Under the pieces are notes generated by a model. It was not told the DNA's origin. It did not search any database and was given only the letters and a program-made list of their open reading frames with translations. From contig JAFEGB010000104.1 in the NCBI GenBank assembly GCA_018240295.1, forward strand, positions 1-53,429: 53,429 nucleotides of DNA. The letters are read 5' to 3'. Source of the stretch: Pseudomonadota bacterium (GTDB lineage: Bacteria; Pseudomonadota; Gammaproteobacteria; Competibacterales; Competibacteraceae). This document shows, in pieces, positions 22,356 to 31,723 of this stretch. Every line of letters begins with the position of its first letter. Positions within the stretch are counted from its first letter, which is position 1. The position numbers were made by a program, and so were the translations under genes.

Positions 22356-23408
22356 TCACTCCCAGCGGAACAGCGCCGCGCCGATGCCGAGGCAGACCAG
22401 CGTGAAGCCGGCGAGCACGCCGAGCTGCGGGGCGATGGTCGCGAGGCCGGCGCCGTCGATCATCACCGCGCGCGCCGCGGTCGTGACGTGCGTCAGCGGG
22501 AAGATCAGCGCGAGCTTCTGCACCCACGGGTGCATGCCGTCGAGCGAGAACCAGATGCCGGATAAAAACATCATCGGCCACGAGATCAGGTTCAGCAGGC
22601 CGTCGGCCATCTCCTCGGTGCGCAGGCGCGCGGCGATCACCAGACCGATGCCGATCAGGCTGCTCGCGCCGAGCGCGAACACCAGCAGCAGGTGCAGGTA
22701 GCTGCCGTACATCGGGTAGCCGATGAGCAGATGCGTGCCGGTGAACACCAGCGTGCTGACCAGCAGCACCAGCGTCAGCCGCGAGCCGATCTGCGCGGCG
22801 AGGAATTCGACGGCACTCAGCGGCGTCGCCTTCAGGCGCTTGAGCACGCCGTTCTTGCGGTAGCGCACGATCACGTAGCCGACGCCGTACAGCGCGCTCC
22901 ACATCATGTTCATCGACAGCACGCCGGGGATCAGCCAGTCGACGTAGCGGATCACCCGGCCGCGCACCGCCTCGCGCCGGAAGCCGGAACCGCCGTCGCT
23001 GCCGGCCAGCAGCCGTTCGGCGAGGTAGCCCTTCGCCGATTCCTCGTTGACCCAGTAGTGCTGCGTGCGCAGGTCGATGAGCAGGTCGAGCTGGTGGCGC
23101 TCGACGCGCGTGATCGCGGCTTCGGTGTCGGCCTCGGCGTAGGGCACGAACTGCACGTGCCGGGTATCGAGGAAGGCCGGGTGCGCGGCGCCGTCGTTCA
23201 GCACGCCGACCTTGTACTGCGGCGCCGGCTCGCCGGAGTAGCCGAACGCGAAGCCGAGCACGATCAGCACCGGCATCACCAGATTCCAGCCGAGCGCGGT
23301 GCGATCGCGCACGAACTCGATGTTGCGCGCGACGAATGCCGCCGCGACCCGCCGCGCGCGTCCCCAGCCGCGCCCCGGCGCGGCAGCGGCGATTTCGGTC
23401 GAGGGCAT
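22356..23408 (-). CDS. ABC-2 type transporter permease
   Basis: This 350-residue inner-membrane protein has the ABC-2 permease layout: one membrane span after NIEFVRDRTALGWN, a large extracytoplasmic domain (about 60-170), then five spans, with LIPGVLSMNMMWSALYGVGY and RLKATPLSAVEFLAAQIGSR typical of the family. It would export a lipid, drug or polysaccharide together with an ATPase. No ATP-binding subunit gene is adjacent in the window, so the partner is probably encoded elsewhere. GGAG precedes ATG 23408. Confidence 0.88.
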   Translation of the reverse strand: MPSTEIAAAAPGRGWGRARRVAAAFVARNIEFVRDRTALGWNLVMPVLIVLGFAFGYSGEPAPQYKVGVLNDGAAHPAFLDTRHVQFVPYAEADTEAAITRVERHQLDLLIDLRTQHYWVNEESAKGYLAERLLAGSDGGSGFRREAVRGRVIRYVDWLIPGVLSMNMMWSALYGVGYVIVRYRKNGVLKRLKATPLSAVEFLAAQIGSRLTLVLLVSTLVFTGTHLLIGYPMYGSYLHLLLVFALGASSLIGIGLVIAARLRTEEMADGLLNLISWPMMFLSGIWFSLDGMHPWVQKLALIFPLTHVTTAARAVMIDGAGLATIAPQLGVLAGFTLVCLGIGAALFRWE

Positions 23409-23697
23409 GTCAGGACTCCGGCGGGGGGACAGGGGCGGGGATCGTAAGCCGGCGGCGGGTACAGCGGCCACCGGGGCGGCGGTGCCGGCTGCGGACGGCG
23501 TCCGCATTGCGCGGCATTGCAGCCGGCGCCGGGGCGCCGCGGGTCGGGGACAGCGGCTATGGTTGCTGGCGGCTGACGCTCATCCGGCGACGGATTTCCG
23601 TCACCCTGCCGGCCCGATGCCGCGCCCGGGAACCCCGCTGACGTGATGCCGGCGGACAAGTTACTGATTGGAAAGGCCACGGCGAAACCTCGTCGAG

Positions 23698-23715
23698 TTG
23701 GCTTCCAAATTGCTC
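23698..23715 (+). promoter_or_regulatory. Sigma-54 (-24/-12) promoter of the fliL operon
   Basis: TTGGCTTCCAAATTGCTC has GG at 23700-23701 and GC at 23712-23713, exactly ten bases apart. It lies 39-56 bases upstream of the fliL start. In Pseudomonas-type hierarchies fliL operons are class II genes driven by RpoN with FleQ, which fits. The surrounding gap (23409-23753) holds no gene. Confidence 0.78.
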
Positions 23716-23753
23716 TGGCAGGCCTCACGTTCGAATCCTCAGGGACTGCACCC

Positions 23754-24323
23754 ATGGCAAAGAAAGAAGAAGCCAAGCCCGCGGAAGCGGCAGCCGCCGG
23801 TGGTGGCGGAGGCGGCAAGGGCAAGCTGATCATCATCATCCTGCTCGTGCTCATCCTGCTGATCCTGGCGGTGGGCGCCACGCTGTTCTTCACCGGCGCC
23901 CTCAACAAGTTTCTCGGGCACGGCGGCGATGATGGTTCCGCGGTGGCGGCCGGCGGCCATGGCGCGCCGATGGCCGTGCCGGTCGCGGTGCCGAAACCGA
24001 CCGGGCCGGCCAAGTACCAGCCGCTCGATCCGCCTTTCGTCGTCAACTTCGACGATCAGGGCGTGCTGCGCTACGTGCAGATCAGCGTCTCGATCATGGC
24101 CCGCGACCAGAAGGCGCTCGACAAGGTCAAGGAGAACGAGCCGCAGATCCGCTACCGGCTGATCCTGCTGTTCTCCGGCCAGACCTTCGCCGAACTCGGC
24201 ACACCGGCCGGCAAGGAGAAGCTGCAGCAGAAGACGCTGGAGGAAATTCAGAAGATCCTGATCGCCGAAACCGGCACGCCCGGCATCGAAGCCGTGTACT
24301 TCACCAACTTCGTGATGCAGTAG
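23754..24323 (+). CDS. fliL: Flagellar basal body-associated protein FliL
   Basis: FliL surrounds the stator units and supports torque. The 189-residue protein has a basic, glycine-rich N-terminus, one membrane span (LIIIILLVLILLILAVGATL, about 23-42) and a periplasmic SPFH-like domain with YVQISVSIMARDQKAL and a C-terminal IEAVYFTNFVMQ typical of FliL. ATG at 23754 was chosen over in-frame 23643, which would overlap the sigma-54 promoter. First gene of the fliLMNOPQR-flhB operon. Confidence 0.93.
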   Translation: MAKKEEAKPAEAAAAGGGGGGKGKLIIIILLVLILLILAVGATLFFTGALNKFLGHGGDDGSAVAAGGHGAPMAVPVAVPKPTGPAKYQPLDPPFVVNFDDQGVLRYVQISVSIMARDQKALDKVKENEPQIRYRLILLFSGQTFAELGTPAGKEKLQQKTLEEIQKILIAETGTPGIEAVYFTNFVMQ

Positions 24324-24365
24324 GCCTCGCCTGCATCACCGCCCCGTTCCGGAGAGTCCGCCGCC

Positions 24366-25424
24366 GTGCCGAACCGCGATCTGCTTTCGCAGGACGAACT
24401 CGACGCGCTGATGGAAGGCGTCGGCAACGGCCGCGTCGTGGTCGGCCGCGGCCAGTCCGCTGGCGAAGTGCTCGCCTACGACCTCGCCAGCCCCGAGAAC
24501 GTCATCGCCTGCATCCAGCCGGCGCTGAACACCGTGCAGATGCGCTTCGTGCATCAGCTCGGTCTCGGCTTCTACGAGCTGCTGCGTCGCGACCTGCCGC
24601 TGACGCCGGTCGAGGTGCACGCCGAGCCCTACCAGGACTTCGTCGCGCGCCTGCATCCGCCGTGCAGCGTCAACGTCATCGGCCTGTCGCCGATGGCCGG
24701 TCCCGGGCTGATCCTGTTCGATCACCCGCTGGTGTTCTCGCTGGTCGGGGCCTGGTACGGCGGTCAGGGCACGCAGTACAGCGAGACCGACCGCCTGGAG
24801 TTCACGGCCGCGGAGCTGCGCATGGTGCAGCGCCTGAACGCGCTGTGCGCAAAGGCGCTGGTCTCGGCCTGGCAGCCCTACCTGCCGGTGCGCTGGACGC
24901 AGCACGCCTCCGAGATCAGCCCGCATCTGGTCACGGCCATCCATCCCGGCGAGCTGCTGATCGTGTTCGGCATCGACCTGATGCTCGACGGCACGCTCGG
25001 CACCTTGCGCGTCGCGCTGCCGTCGTCGATGTTCGAGCCGGTGCGTGGCACGCTGCTCGCGGCGCTCGCACGCGAGCATCCGCTGCGCGACGAGCGTCTG
25101 CAGCGGCTGCTGGAGGAGGGCGTGCGCGATGCGCAGGTGCAGGTGAGCTGCGTGCTGGCCGAGCTGGAGGTCAGCGTCAACGACCTGCTGAACCTGCAGG
25201 TCGGCGACACGATCCCGGTCGACCTGCCCGAACAGGCACGGCTCGAAGTCGACGGCGTGCGCCTGCTTGCCGGCCATTTCGGCGACACCCAGGGCTGGCG
25301 GGCGCTGCAGATCGACCGCTGGCTGGTGTCGCTGCCCGAAACATTCGAACTGCCATCCGCCGAACGCGCCCTGAAACCCGTCGGCCGGGACAAGGCCCCG
25401 GCCAAAGCGGAGAGGAAGCCATGA
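24366..25424 (+). CDS. fliM: Flagellar motor switch protein FliM
   Basis: FliM (352 residues) binds phosphorylated CheY and forms the C-ring. The N-terminal CheY-binding peptide is present in diverged form (LLSQDELDALMEG), followed by the CheC-like middle domain with a motif for FliG contact (SPMAGPGLILFDHPLVFSLV in short reading) and a C-terminal SpoA domain homologous to FliN. Translation starts at GTG 24366 with GGAG upstream. It overlaps fliN by four bases (ATGA). Confidence 0.96.
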   Translation: MPNRDLLSQDELDALMEGVGNGRVVVGRGQSAGEVLAYDLASPENVIACIQPALNTVQMRFVHQLGLGFYELLRRDLPLTPVEVHAEPYQDFVARLHPPCSVNVIGLSPMAGPGLILFDHPLVFSLVGAWYGGQGTQYSETDRLEFTAAELRMVQRLNALCAKALVSAWQPYLPVRWTQHASEISPHLVTAIHPGELLIVFGIDLMLDGTLGTLRVALPSSMFEPVRGTLLAALAREHPLRDERLQRLLEEGVRDAQVQVSCVLAELEVSVNDLLNLQVGDTIPVDLPEQARLEVDGVRLLAGHFGDTQGWRALQIDRWLVSLPETFELPSAERALKPVGRDKAPAKAERKP

Positions 25425-25897
25425 GCGAACCCGAGGACCGGCCCGAAGGCGCCGAAGACAGCGCATCCCCCGCCGCCGCCACGGAACCTGCGGCCGCGAG
25501 TTCCGCCCCGCCCCCGAAGCCGGCGGCTCGCCCGGCCGCCCCGCCGCCGAAGCCGGCTGCCGCAACCCGCAACAGCGGGGGATTCGGCACGAATTTCGAC
25601 ACGGCCGGCGACCCGGTTCCGTCCGCGAACGGGCGGGCGGCCAATCTCGATGTCGTGCTCGACATCCCGATCACGCTGTCGATGGAGCTCGGCCGCACGC
25701 GGCTGTCGATCCGCGAGCTGCTGGCGCTCAGTCAGGGCAACGTCGTGCGCCTCGACCGCCCGGCCGGCGAACCGCTGGACATCCTCGTCAACGGCTGTCT
25801 GGTGGCGCGCGGCGAGGTCGTCGTCGTCAACGATCGCTTCGGCGTGCGCATCGTCGAGATCGTCAGTCCCGAGGAACGCATCAAGAGGCTGCGCTGA
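25421..25897 (+). CDS. fliN: Flagellar motor switch protein FliN
   Basis: The 158-residue protein has an unusually long, low-complexity Ala/Pro-rich N-terminal arm (about 70 residues with PPPKPAA repeated) ahead of a standard SpoA domain (LDVVLDIPITLSMELGRTRL, ELLALSQGNVVRLDRPAGEP, RFGVRIVEIVSPEERI). FliN forms the bottom of the C-ring and helps export. The start overlaps the fliM stop by four bases and the stop overlaps the fliO start. Confidence 0.95.
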   Translation: MSEPEDRPEGAEDSASPAAATEPAAASSAPPPKPAARPAAPPPKPAAATRNSGGFGTNFDTAGDPVPSANGRAANLDVVLDIPITLSMELGRTRLSIRELLALSQGNVVRLDRPAGEPLDILVNGCLVARGEVVVVNDRFGVRIVEIVSPEERIKRLR

Positions 25898-26391
25898 TGA
25901 CGGAAACGCGACACCGGACCCCGCGGGCCGCGTGGAGGCTGCCGGCACTGGCCAGCCTGTTCGCTGCCGGGCGCGCCGCTGCAGCCCCCGAAACCCCGCC
26001 GCCGGCGGCGCCGGCCTTCGACGTGAGTTCGCTGGTCAACCTCGGCATCAAGCTGCTGGTCGTGATCGCGGTGATCCTGGCGCTCGCGTGGCTGGCGCGG
26101 CAGGTGCCGACGCTCAGGCGCAGCTCCGGACCGATCACGATCCTCGGCGGGCTCAACGTCGGCAACCGCGAGCGCATCGTGCTGGTCGAGGTGCACGGCG
26201 AGCGCGTGCTGCTCGGCGTGACCCCCGGCAGCGTCACGACGCTGCACGTGCTCGACCGCCTGGCCGTGCACGGCGCGGGCGCGGGCGAGACGGACGGCGA
26301 GGACAGCCCGCGCCGGCGTTTCGACTTCCGCTCGGCGCTCGCCGATTACCACCGGGCACGGGAGGACGGCGGTGGACCGCCGCATCCGTAG
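25897..26391 (+). CDS. fliO: Flagellar export assembly protein FliO
   Basis: FliO (164 residues) assists assembly of FliP in the export gate. A basic N-terminus and hydrophobic segment are followed by the main membrane span ([20 protein letters not shown], about 46-65) and a cytoplasmic domain with [20 protein letters not shown] and [16 protein letters not shown], the conserved FliO core. It shares one base with fliN and overlaps fliP by 20 bases, so the genes are translationally coupled. Confidence 0.92.
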   Translation: MTETRHRTPRAAWRLPALASLFAAGRAAAAPETPPPAAPAFDVSSLVNLGIKLLVVIAVILALAWLARQVPTLRRSSGPITILGGLNVGNRERIVLVEVHGERVLLGVTPGSVTTLHVLDRLAVHGAGAGETDGEDSPRRRFDFRSALADYHRAREDGGGPPHP

Positions 26392-27145
26392 GGCGCTCGC
26401 GCTCGGCGGCGGACTCGTCGCGATGTGCGCCGCCACGGCGCTCGCGCTCGCCGAGCCGCGCGTGCCGGCGGTGACGATGACGCCGGGCACCGGCGGCGTG
26501 CAGGAGTGGTCGGTCAGCCTGCAGATCCTCGCGATCATGACGGCGCTGACGCTGCTGCCGTCGCTGGTGCTGATGACCACGGCCTTCACGCGCATCGTCA
26601 TCGTGCTGGCGCTGCTTCGCCAGGCGCTCGGCACGATGCAGACGCCATCGAACCAGGTGCTGATCGGGCTGGCGCTGTTCCTGACCGTGTTCATCATGGG
26701 GCCGGTGCTGCAGCGCATGCACGACGAGGCGCTGACGCCGTACCTCGAAGAGCGCATCGGCTTCCAGGAGGCGGTCGAGAAGGCGCGCGTGCCGCTGTCG
26801 CAGTTCATGCTCGCGCAGACGCGCGAGTCCGATCTGGCGCTGTTCGCGAAGCTCTCGGGTCGCGAGTCCTTCGAATCGCCCGAGAGCGTGCCGTTCACGC
26901 TGCTGGTGCCGGCCTACGTGACCAGCGAGCTGAAGACCGCCTTCCAGATCGGCTTCATGCTGTTCATCCCGTTCCTGATCATCGACTTCGTGGTCTCCAG
27001 CGTGCTGATGGCGATGGGCATGATGATGCTGTCGCCGCTGGTGATCTCCTTTCCGTTCAAGCTGATGCTGTTCGTGCTGGTCGACGGCTGGCCGCTGGTC
27101 ATGGGCACGCTGGCCGCGAGCTTCCACGGACCGGGCAGCGGCTGA
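26372..27145 (+). CDS. fliP: Flagellar type III export gate protein FliP
   Basis: FliP (257 residues) is the main subunit of the export gate. It has a cleavable signal sequence ([20 protein letters not shown]), a short periplasmic loop and four membrane spans. Family hallmarks are [60 protein letters not shown] and [20 protein letters not shown]. The start is GTG at 26372, six bases after GGAGG, inside the end of fliO. Confidence 0.96.
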   Translation: MDRRIRRALALGGGLVAMCAATALALAEPRVPAVTMTPGTGGVQEWSVSLQILAIMTALTLLPSLVLMTTAFTRIVIVLALLRQALGTMQTPSNQVLIGLALFLTVFIMGPVLQRMHDEALTPYLEERIGFQEAVEKARVPLSQFMLAQTRESDLALFAKLSGRESFESPESVPFTLLVPAYVTSELKTAFQIGFMLFIPFLIIDFVVSSVLMAMGMMMLSPLVISFPFKLMLFVLVDGWPLVMGTLAASFHGPGSG

Positions 27146-27167
27146 ACGCACGCGAGGCCTTGCTGCC

Positions 27168-27437
27168 ATGACTCCGGAAACCGTGATCACGCTCGGCCAG
27201 CGCACGCTGGAGGTCTCGGCGCTGCTGTCGGCGCCGCTGCTCGGGGCGATGCTGATCGTCGGCCTGGTCGTCGGCCTGTTCCAGGCGGCGACGCAGATCA
27301 ACGAGCAGACGCTGTCCTTCGTGCCGAAGCTGATCGTCGCGGTGCTGGTCATCGTCGCCGGCGGCGGCTGGATGATCGAGATCCTGACCGACTTCACCGA
27401 GCGCCTGTACCGCAGCATCCCGACGCTGATCGGCTGA
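27168..27437 (+). CDS. fliQ: Flagellar export gate protein FliQ
   Basis: FliQ is a small 89-residue export gate subunit with two membrane helices joined by a short loop: LLGAMLIVGLVVGLFQAATQ and PKLIVAVLVIVAGGGWMIE, bracketing the conserved INEQTLSFVPK motif. It starts 22 bases after fliP and ends 22 bases before fliR. Confidence 0.96.
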   Translation: MTPETVITLGQRTLEVSALLSAPLLGAMLIVGLVVGLFQAATQINEQTLSFVPKLIVAVLVIVAGGGWMIEILTDFTERLYRSIPTLIG

Positions 27438-27459
27438 TGCGCGTGCCGGATTCGCCCCG

Positions 27460-28242
27460 ATGCCGCCGCTGACGAGCAGCGAGATCGCCGGCTGGGTCGG
27501 CGGTTTCGTGTGGCCGCTGTTCCGGATCGCCGCGATGCTGTCGGTCGCGCCGGTGATCGGGGCGCGCTCGCTGCCGCGGCGCGTGCGCGCAGCACTGGCG
27601 CTGGTGCTGACGGCGGTGACCGTGCCGCTGCTGCCGCCGGGGCCGCAGGTCGAGCCGATGTCGCCGGCCGGCATCCTGATCGGCGTGCAGCAGGTGCTGA
27701 TCGGCCTGTACATCGGCTTTGCACTGCGCCTGGCGTTCGCGGCGCTCGAAACCGGCGGGCAGATGATCTCGACGCAGATGGGGCTTGGCTACGCCTCGCT
27801 GATCGATCCGCAGAACGGTGCCTCGACGCCGCTGCTCGCGCAGTTCTACGGCCTGCTCGGCATGCTGATCTTCCTCGGCCTCGACGGTCACCTGCTGCTG
27901 ATCGAGACCGTGGTCGAGAGCTTCCACCTGCTGCCGGTGTCGACCGACGGCCTGGCCCTGCAGCGCTGGCGCGAGCTTGCCGATGCCGGCGCGATGATCT
28001 TCGCCGGGGCCGTGAAGTTCGCGCTGCCGGCGATGGCCTCGCTGCTGGTCGTCAACCTCGCCTTCGGCGTCATGACCCGCGCCGCGCCGCAGCTGAACAT
28101 CTTCGCGGTCGGGCTGCCGGTGACGCTGCTGCTCGGGCTGGCGATCCTGCTGTATTCGCTGCCGGCGCTCGCGCCGGAATTCCGTCGCCTGATCGACGCC
28201 GCCTTCCTGCTCGTGCACCGGGCGCTGGCGGCCGGAGGCTGA
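27460..28242 (+). CDS. fliR: Flagellar export gate protein FliR
   Basis: The 260-residue membrane protein completes the FliP5-FliQ4-FliR1 export gate. Six or so hydrophobic segments carry the family motifs ALALVLTAVTVPLLPP, GLYIGFALRLAFAALETGGQ and the GLGYASLIDPQNGASTPLLA segment, and the second half has ALPAMASLLVVNLAFGVMTR. It precedes flhB by one base. Confidence 0.96.
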   Translation: MPPLTSSEIAGWVGGFVWPLFRIAAMLSVAPVIGARSLPRRVRAALALVLTAVTVPLLPPGPQVEPMSPAGILIGVQQVLIGLYIGFALRLAFAALETGGQMISTQMGLGYASLIDPQNGASTPLLAQFYGLLGMLIFLGLDGHLLLIETVVESFHLLPVSTDGLALQRWRELADAGAMIFAGAVKFALPAMASLLVVNLAFGVMTRAAPQLNIFAVGLPVTLLLGLAILLYSLPALAPEFRRLIDAAFLLVHRALAAGG

Positions 28243-28243
28243 G

Positions 28244-29371
28244 ATGGCCGAGGAAGACGGACAGGAACGCACCGAGGAACCCACCCCCCGACGGCTCGAA
28301 CAGGCACGCGAGAAGGGCCAGATCCCGCGCTCGCGCGAGCTGAGCACGGCGCTGCTGACGCTCGGCGGCAGCGTGGCGCTGGTGTCGATGGGCGCGGGCT
28401 ACGTCGATACGCTGCTTGAACTGATGCGCGCCGGCTTCGCGCTGGAGTGGCGCGACATCTTCGAGCCGACCCGGCCGGCGCAGGCGCTCGGGCACGCGCT
28501 GCTGACGATGCTCGGGCTGCTCGCGCCCTTCCTGCTGCTGATGTGGGTGCTGGCGCTGCTCGCGCCGATCGCGATCGGCGGCTGGAACTGGTCGGCCGAA
28601 TCGCTCGCGCCGAAGTGGGAGCGGCTGGATCCGCTGACCGGCATCGGCCGGCTGTTCTCGCTGCACGCGCTCGCCGAACTCGGCAAGGCGCTCGCGAAGT
28701 TCCTGCTGGTCGGCAGCGTCGCGATCTGGGTGCTGCACGATGCCGAGCCCGAACTGCTCGGGCTCGCCGCCGAACCGCTGCCGCTCGCGCTCGCGCACGC
28801 CGGCACGCGCATCGGCGAGCTTGCGCTGTGGCTGGCCGCGCCGCTGCTGCTGATCGCCGGCTTCGACGTGCCGTTCACGCTGTGGCAGCACGCCAAGGAG
28901 CTGCGCATGACGCTGCAGGAGGTCAAGGACGAGATGAAGGACATCGAGGGCCGGCCCGAGATCAAGGGCAAGCTGCGGCGCATGCAGATGGAGTTCGCGC
29001 AGCGGCGCATGATGGATCAGGTGCCGGGCGCCGATGCCGTGATCGTCAACCCCGAACACTACGCGGTGGCGCTGAAGTACGAGGCCGAGACCATGAAGGC
29101 GCCGAAGGTGCTGGCGCTCGGCATCGACGAGATCGCGCTGCGCATCCGCGCGCTCGCCGGGGCCAGCGGCGTGCCGGTGGTCGAATCGCCGCTGCTCGCG
29201 CGCGCGCTGTATTACAACGCCAAGATCGATCGCGACATTCCGGTGGCGCTGTACCTGGCGGTCGCGCAGGTGCTGGCCTACGTGTTCCAGCTGCGCGCCG
29301 ACCACGAACTGCCGGGCGCGCCGATCCGGATGCCGGAGGTCGAGGTGCCGGCGGGCGTGCGCACCGAGTAG
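28244..29371 (+). CDS. flhB: Flagellar export specificity-switch protein FlhB
   Basis: FlhB (375 residues) controls the switch from hook to filament export. The N-terminal part begins with the typical ERTEEPTPRRLEQAREKGQI followed by four membrane spans; the cytoplasmic domain holds the self-cleavage site. Here that site reads N269-P270-E271-H272 (VNPEHYAVALKYE) where most FlhB proteins have NPTH. The Asn and Pro needed for cleavage are kept; Thr is replaced by Glu. The final about 20 residues are proline-rich. It is the last gene of the fliL operon; 156 bases follow before flhA. Confidence 0.96.
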   Translation: MAEEDGQERTEEPTPRRLEQAREKGQIPRSRELSTALLTLGGSVALVSMGAGYVDTLLELMRAGFALEWRDIFEPTRPAQALGHALLTMLGLLAPFLLLMWVLALLAPIAIGGWNWSAESLAPKWERLDPLTGIGRLFSLHALAELGKALAKFLLVGSVAIWVLHDAEPELLGLAAEPLPLALAHAGTRIGELALWLAAPLLLIAGFDVPFTLWQHAKELRMTLQEVKDEMKDIEGRPEIKGKLRRMQMEFAQRRMMDQVPGADAVIVNPEHYAVALKYEAETMKAPKVLALGIDEIALRIRALAGASGVPVVESPLLARALYYNAKIDRDIPVALYLAVAQVLAYVFQLRADHELPGAPIRMPEVEVPAGVRTE

Positions 29372-29527
29372 AGCTCCCGCCGGCGCCGGCGGGCTGGCGG
29401 GGGCCGCCGCCCGCCGTGCCGGTGTCCGGTGTCCGGCGCCGGCCAGCCGTCGGCACCCCACCCCGGCATTTCCCCGCGCGTCCCCCCGCGCGCCCTGCAT
29501 GGATTCCCGTCCCCGTCCTCCGCCCGC

Positions 29528-31675
29528 ATGAAAACGCCGTCCTTCACGCAAGTCCTGACCACGCTGGCCCGCAGCGGCCTCGGCGCGCCGGTGCTGCTGC
29601 TCGTCATCCTGCTGATGATGATCATCCCGCTGCCGGCGCTGCTGCTCGACGTGTTCTTCACGTTCAACATCGCGATCTCGCTGATCGTGCTGCTGGCGTC
29701 GATCTACGCGCTGCGCCCGCTCGATTTCGCGGCCTTCCCGACCGTGCTGCTGGTGGCGACGCTGCTGCGTCTGGCGCTCAACGTCGCCTCGACGCGCATC
29801 GTGCTGCTCGAAGGCCACAACGGCGGCGATGCCGCCGGCAAGGTCATCGAGGCTTTCGGCCACTTCGTCGTCGGCGGCAACTACGCGGTCGGCATCGTCG
29901 TGTTCGCGATCCTGATGATCATCAACTTCGTCGTGGTCACGAAGGGCGCCGGGCGCGTGTCCGAGGTCAGCGCCCGCTTCACGCTCGATGCGATGCCGGG
30001 CAAGCAGATGGCGATCGACGCCGATCTCAACGCCGGCGTCATCGACCAGGCCGAGGCCAAGCGCCGGCGCTCCGAGGTCGTGCAGGAGGCCGACTTCTAC
30101 GGCTCGATGGACGGCGCCTCGAAGTTCGTGCGCGGCGATGCGGTCGCCGGCATCCTCGTGCTGTTCATCAACATCATCGGCGGCCTGCTGATCGGCACGC
30201 TGCAGCACAAGCTGCCGGTCGGTCAGGCCGCCGAGATCTACGTGCTGCTGACCATCGGTGACGGTCTGGTGGCGCAGATTCCGGCGCTGCTGCTGTCGGT
30301 GGCCGCTGCGATCATGGTCACGCGCGCCTCGGGCCGCGCCGACATGGGCGAGCAGGTGGTCAGCCAGCTGTTCGGCTCCAGCCAGGCGCTCGGCGTCACC
30401 GCCGCCATCATCGGCATGATGGGCCTGATCCCGGGCATGCCGAACCTGGTGTTCCTGACGCTCGCCGGCGGCTGCGGCTGGATGGCGTGGCGCGTCTACC
30501 GGCGCGGTGCGCCGGGCATTTCGGTGACGGTCGGGGCGCCGGGCGGCGGCGGTGCGGCGGCCGCGGCCGGTGCGGCGCGTCCCGGGGCGACGCTGGCCGA
30601 GGAGGCCGCCGCGCAGCGCTCGGCCGCCGAATCGCGCGAGGTCGGCTGGGACGACGTGCCGCAGGTCGACACCATCGGCATGGAGGTCGGCTACCGGCTG
30701 ATCCCGCTGGTCGACAAGGGCCAGAACGGCCAGCTGCTCGCGCGCATCAAGGCCGTGCGCCGCAAGCTGTCGCAGGACCTCGGCTTTCTGGTCGCGGCCG
30801 TGCACATCCGCGACAACCTCGACCTGCCGCCGACCGCGTACCGGATCTCGCTGCTCGGCGTCACGGTCGCGCAGGCCGAGGTGTTCCCGGAGCGCGAACT
30901 GGCGATCGACCCCGGTCAGGTGCAGGGCGAGCTGCCCGGCACGCCGACCCGCGATCCGGCCTTCGGCCTGCCGGCGGTGTGGATCGACCCCGGCCAGCGC
31001 GAGATGGCGCAGGCGCTCGGCTACACCGTCGTCGATCCGGCGACGGTGATCGCCACGCACCTGAACCACGTGCTCGCCTCGCACGCACCGGAGCTGCTCG
31101 GTCACGAGGAGGTGCAGGAGCTGCTCGATCGCCTCGCCAAGGTCTCGCCGCGCGTCGTGCAGGACCTCGTGCCGAAGACGCTGCCGCTGCGCGTGGTCGT
31201 GCGCGTGCTGCAAGGGCTGCTTGCCGAGCACGTGCCGATCCGCGACATGCGCACGATCGCCGAAACTTTGGCGGAGCAGGCGCCGCGCAGCCAGGACGCT
31301 GACGTGTTGCTGGCGGCGGTGCGTGCCCGACTCGGTCGGCTGATCATCCAGCAAATCAATGGCTTGGGTGATGAGCTGCCGGTGATCACGCTCGATCCGA
31401 AGTTGGAACAGATTCTGCAGAAGGCCGTGCAGGCAGGTGGGGACGGACCGGCACCGGTCGAACCGGGCCTCGCCGAGCGGCTGCATCAGACGCTCGGCGA
31501 GACGGCGGGCCGGCAGGAGCTCGCCGGACAGCCGGCGGTGCTGCTGGTGTCCGACGCGATCCGCACGATGCTGGCGCGCTTCGTGCGCCACGGCATCCCC
31601 AACCTGCACGTACTGGGATTCGGTGAGATTCCCGAGGATCGCAAGCTCAAGGTCATCGCCACGGTCGGCAAATGA
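29528..31675 (+). CDS. flhA: Flagellar export apparatus protein FlhA
   Basis: FlhA (715 residues) forms the nonameric ring that docks export substrates. Eight membrane spans fill the first half, with the FHIPEP-family motif RLALNVASTRIVLLEGH and the conserved cytoplasmic loop between spans 4 and 5 (GAGRVSEVSARFTLDAMPGK, QMAIDADLNAG). A long flexible linker rich in Gly/Ala (about 340-385) leads to the C-terminal docking domain ending in FGEIPEDRKLKVIATVGK. ATG at 29528 is preferred; the longer frame from 29429 lacks membrane-protein character. Confidence 0.97.
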   Translation: MKTPSFTQVLTTLARSGLGAPVLLLVILLMMIIPLPALLLDVFFTFNIAISLIVLLASIYALRPLDFAAFPTVLLVATLLRLALNVASTRIVLLEGHNGGDAAGKVIEAFGHFVVGGNYAVGIVVFAILMIINFVVVTKGAGRVSEVSARFTLDAMPGKQMAIDADLNAGVIDQAEAKRRRSEVVQEADFYGSMDGASKFVRGDAVAGILVLFINIIGGLLIGTLQHKLPVGQAAEIYVLLTIGDGLVAQIPALLLSVAAAIMVTRASGRADMGEQVVSQLFGSSQALGVTAAIIGMMGLIPGMPNLVFLTLAGGCGWMAWRVYRRGAPGISVTVGAPGGGGAAAAAGAARPGATLAEEAAAQRSAAESREVGWDDVPQVDTIGMEVGYRLIPLVDKGQNGQLLARIKAVRRKLSQDLGFLVAAVHIRDNLDLPPTAYRISLLGVTVAQAEVFPERELAIDPGQVQGELPGTPTRDPAFGLPAVWIDPGQREMAQALGYTVVDPATVIATHLNHVLASHAPELLGHEEVQELLDRLAKVSPRVVQDLVPKTLPLRVVVRVLQGLLAEHVPIRDMRTIAETLAEQAPRSQDADVLLAAVRARLGRLIIQQINGLGDELPVITLDPKLEQILQKAVQAGGDGPAPVEPGLAERLHQTLGETAGRQELAGQPAVLLVSDAIRTMLARFVRHGIPNLHVLGFGEIPEDRKLKVIATVGK

Positions 31676-31723
31676 CCACGCGGCCGGTCAGCGGGCCGGT
31701 AAGGCCGTGAGAGAGACAGAATC

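Noticed and set aside
23719-23745. tRNA-like T-loop sequence GTTCGAATCC upstream of fliL
   Set aside because: The flanking bases do not form a T-stem (two of five pairs fail) and no acceptor, D or anticodon arms can be drawn around it.
28070-31609. 1179-codon minus-strand open frame opposite flhB and flhA
   Set aside because: It is antisense to two conserved flagellar genes, rich in Gln, Arg and His, and has no recognisable domain.
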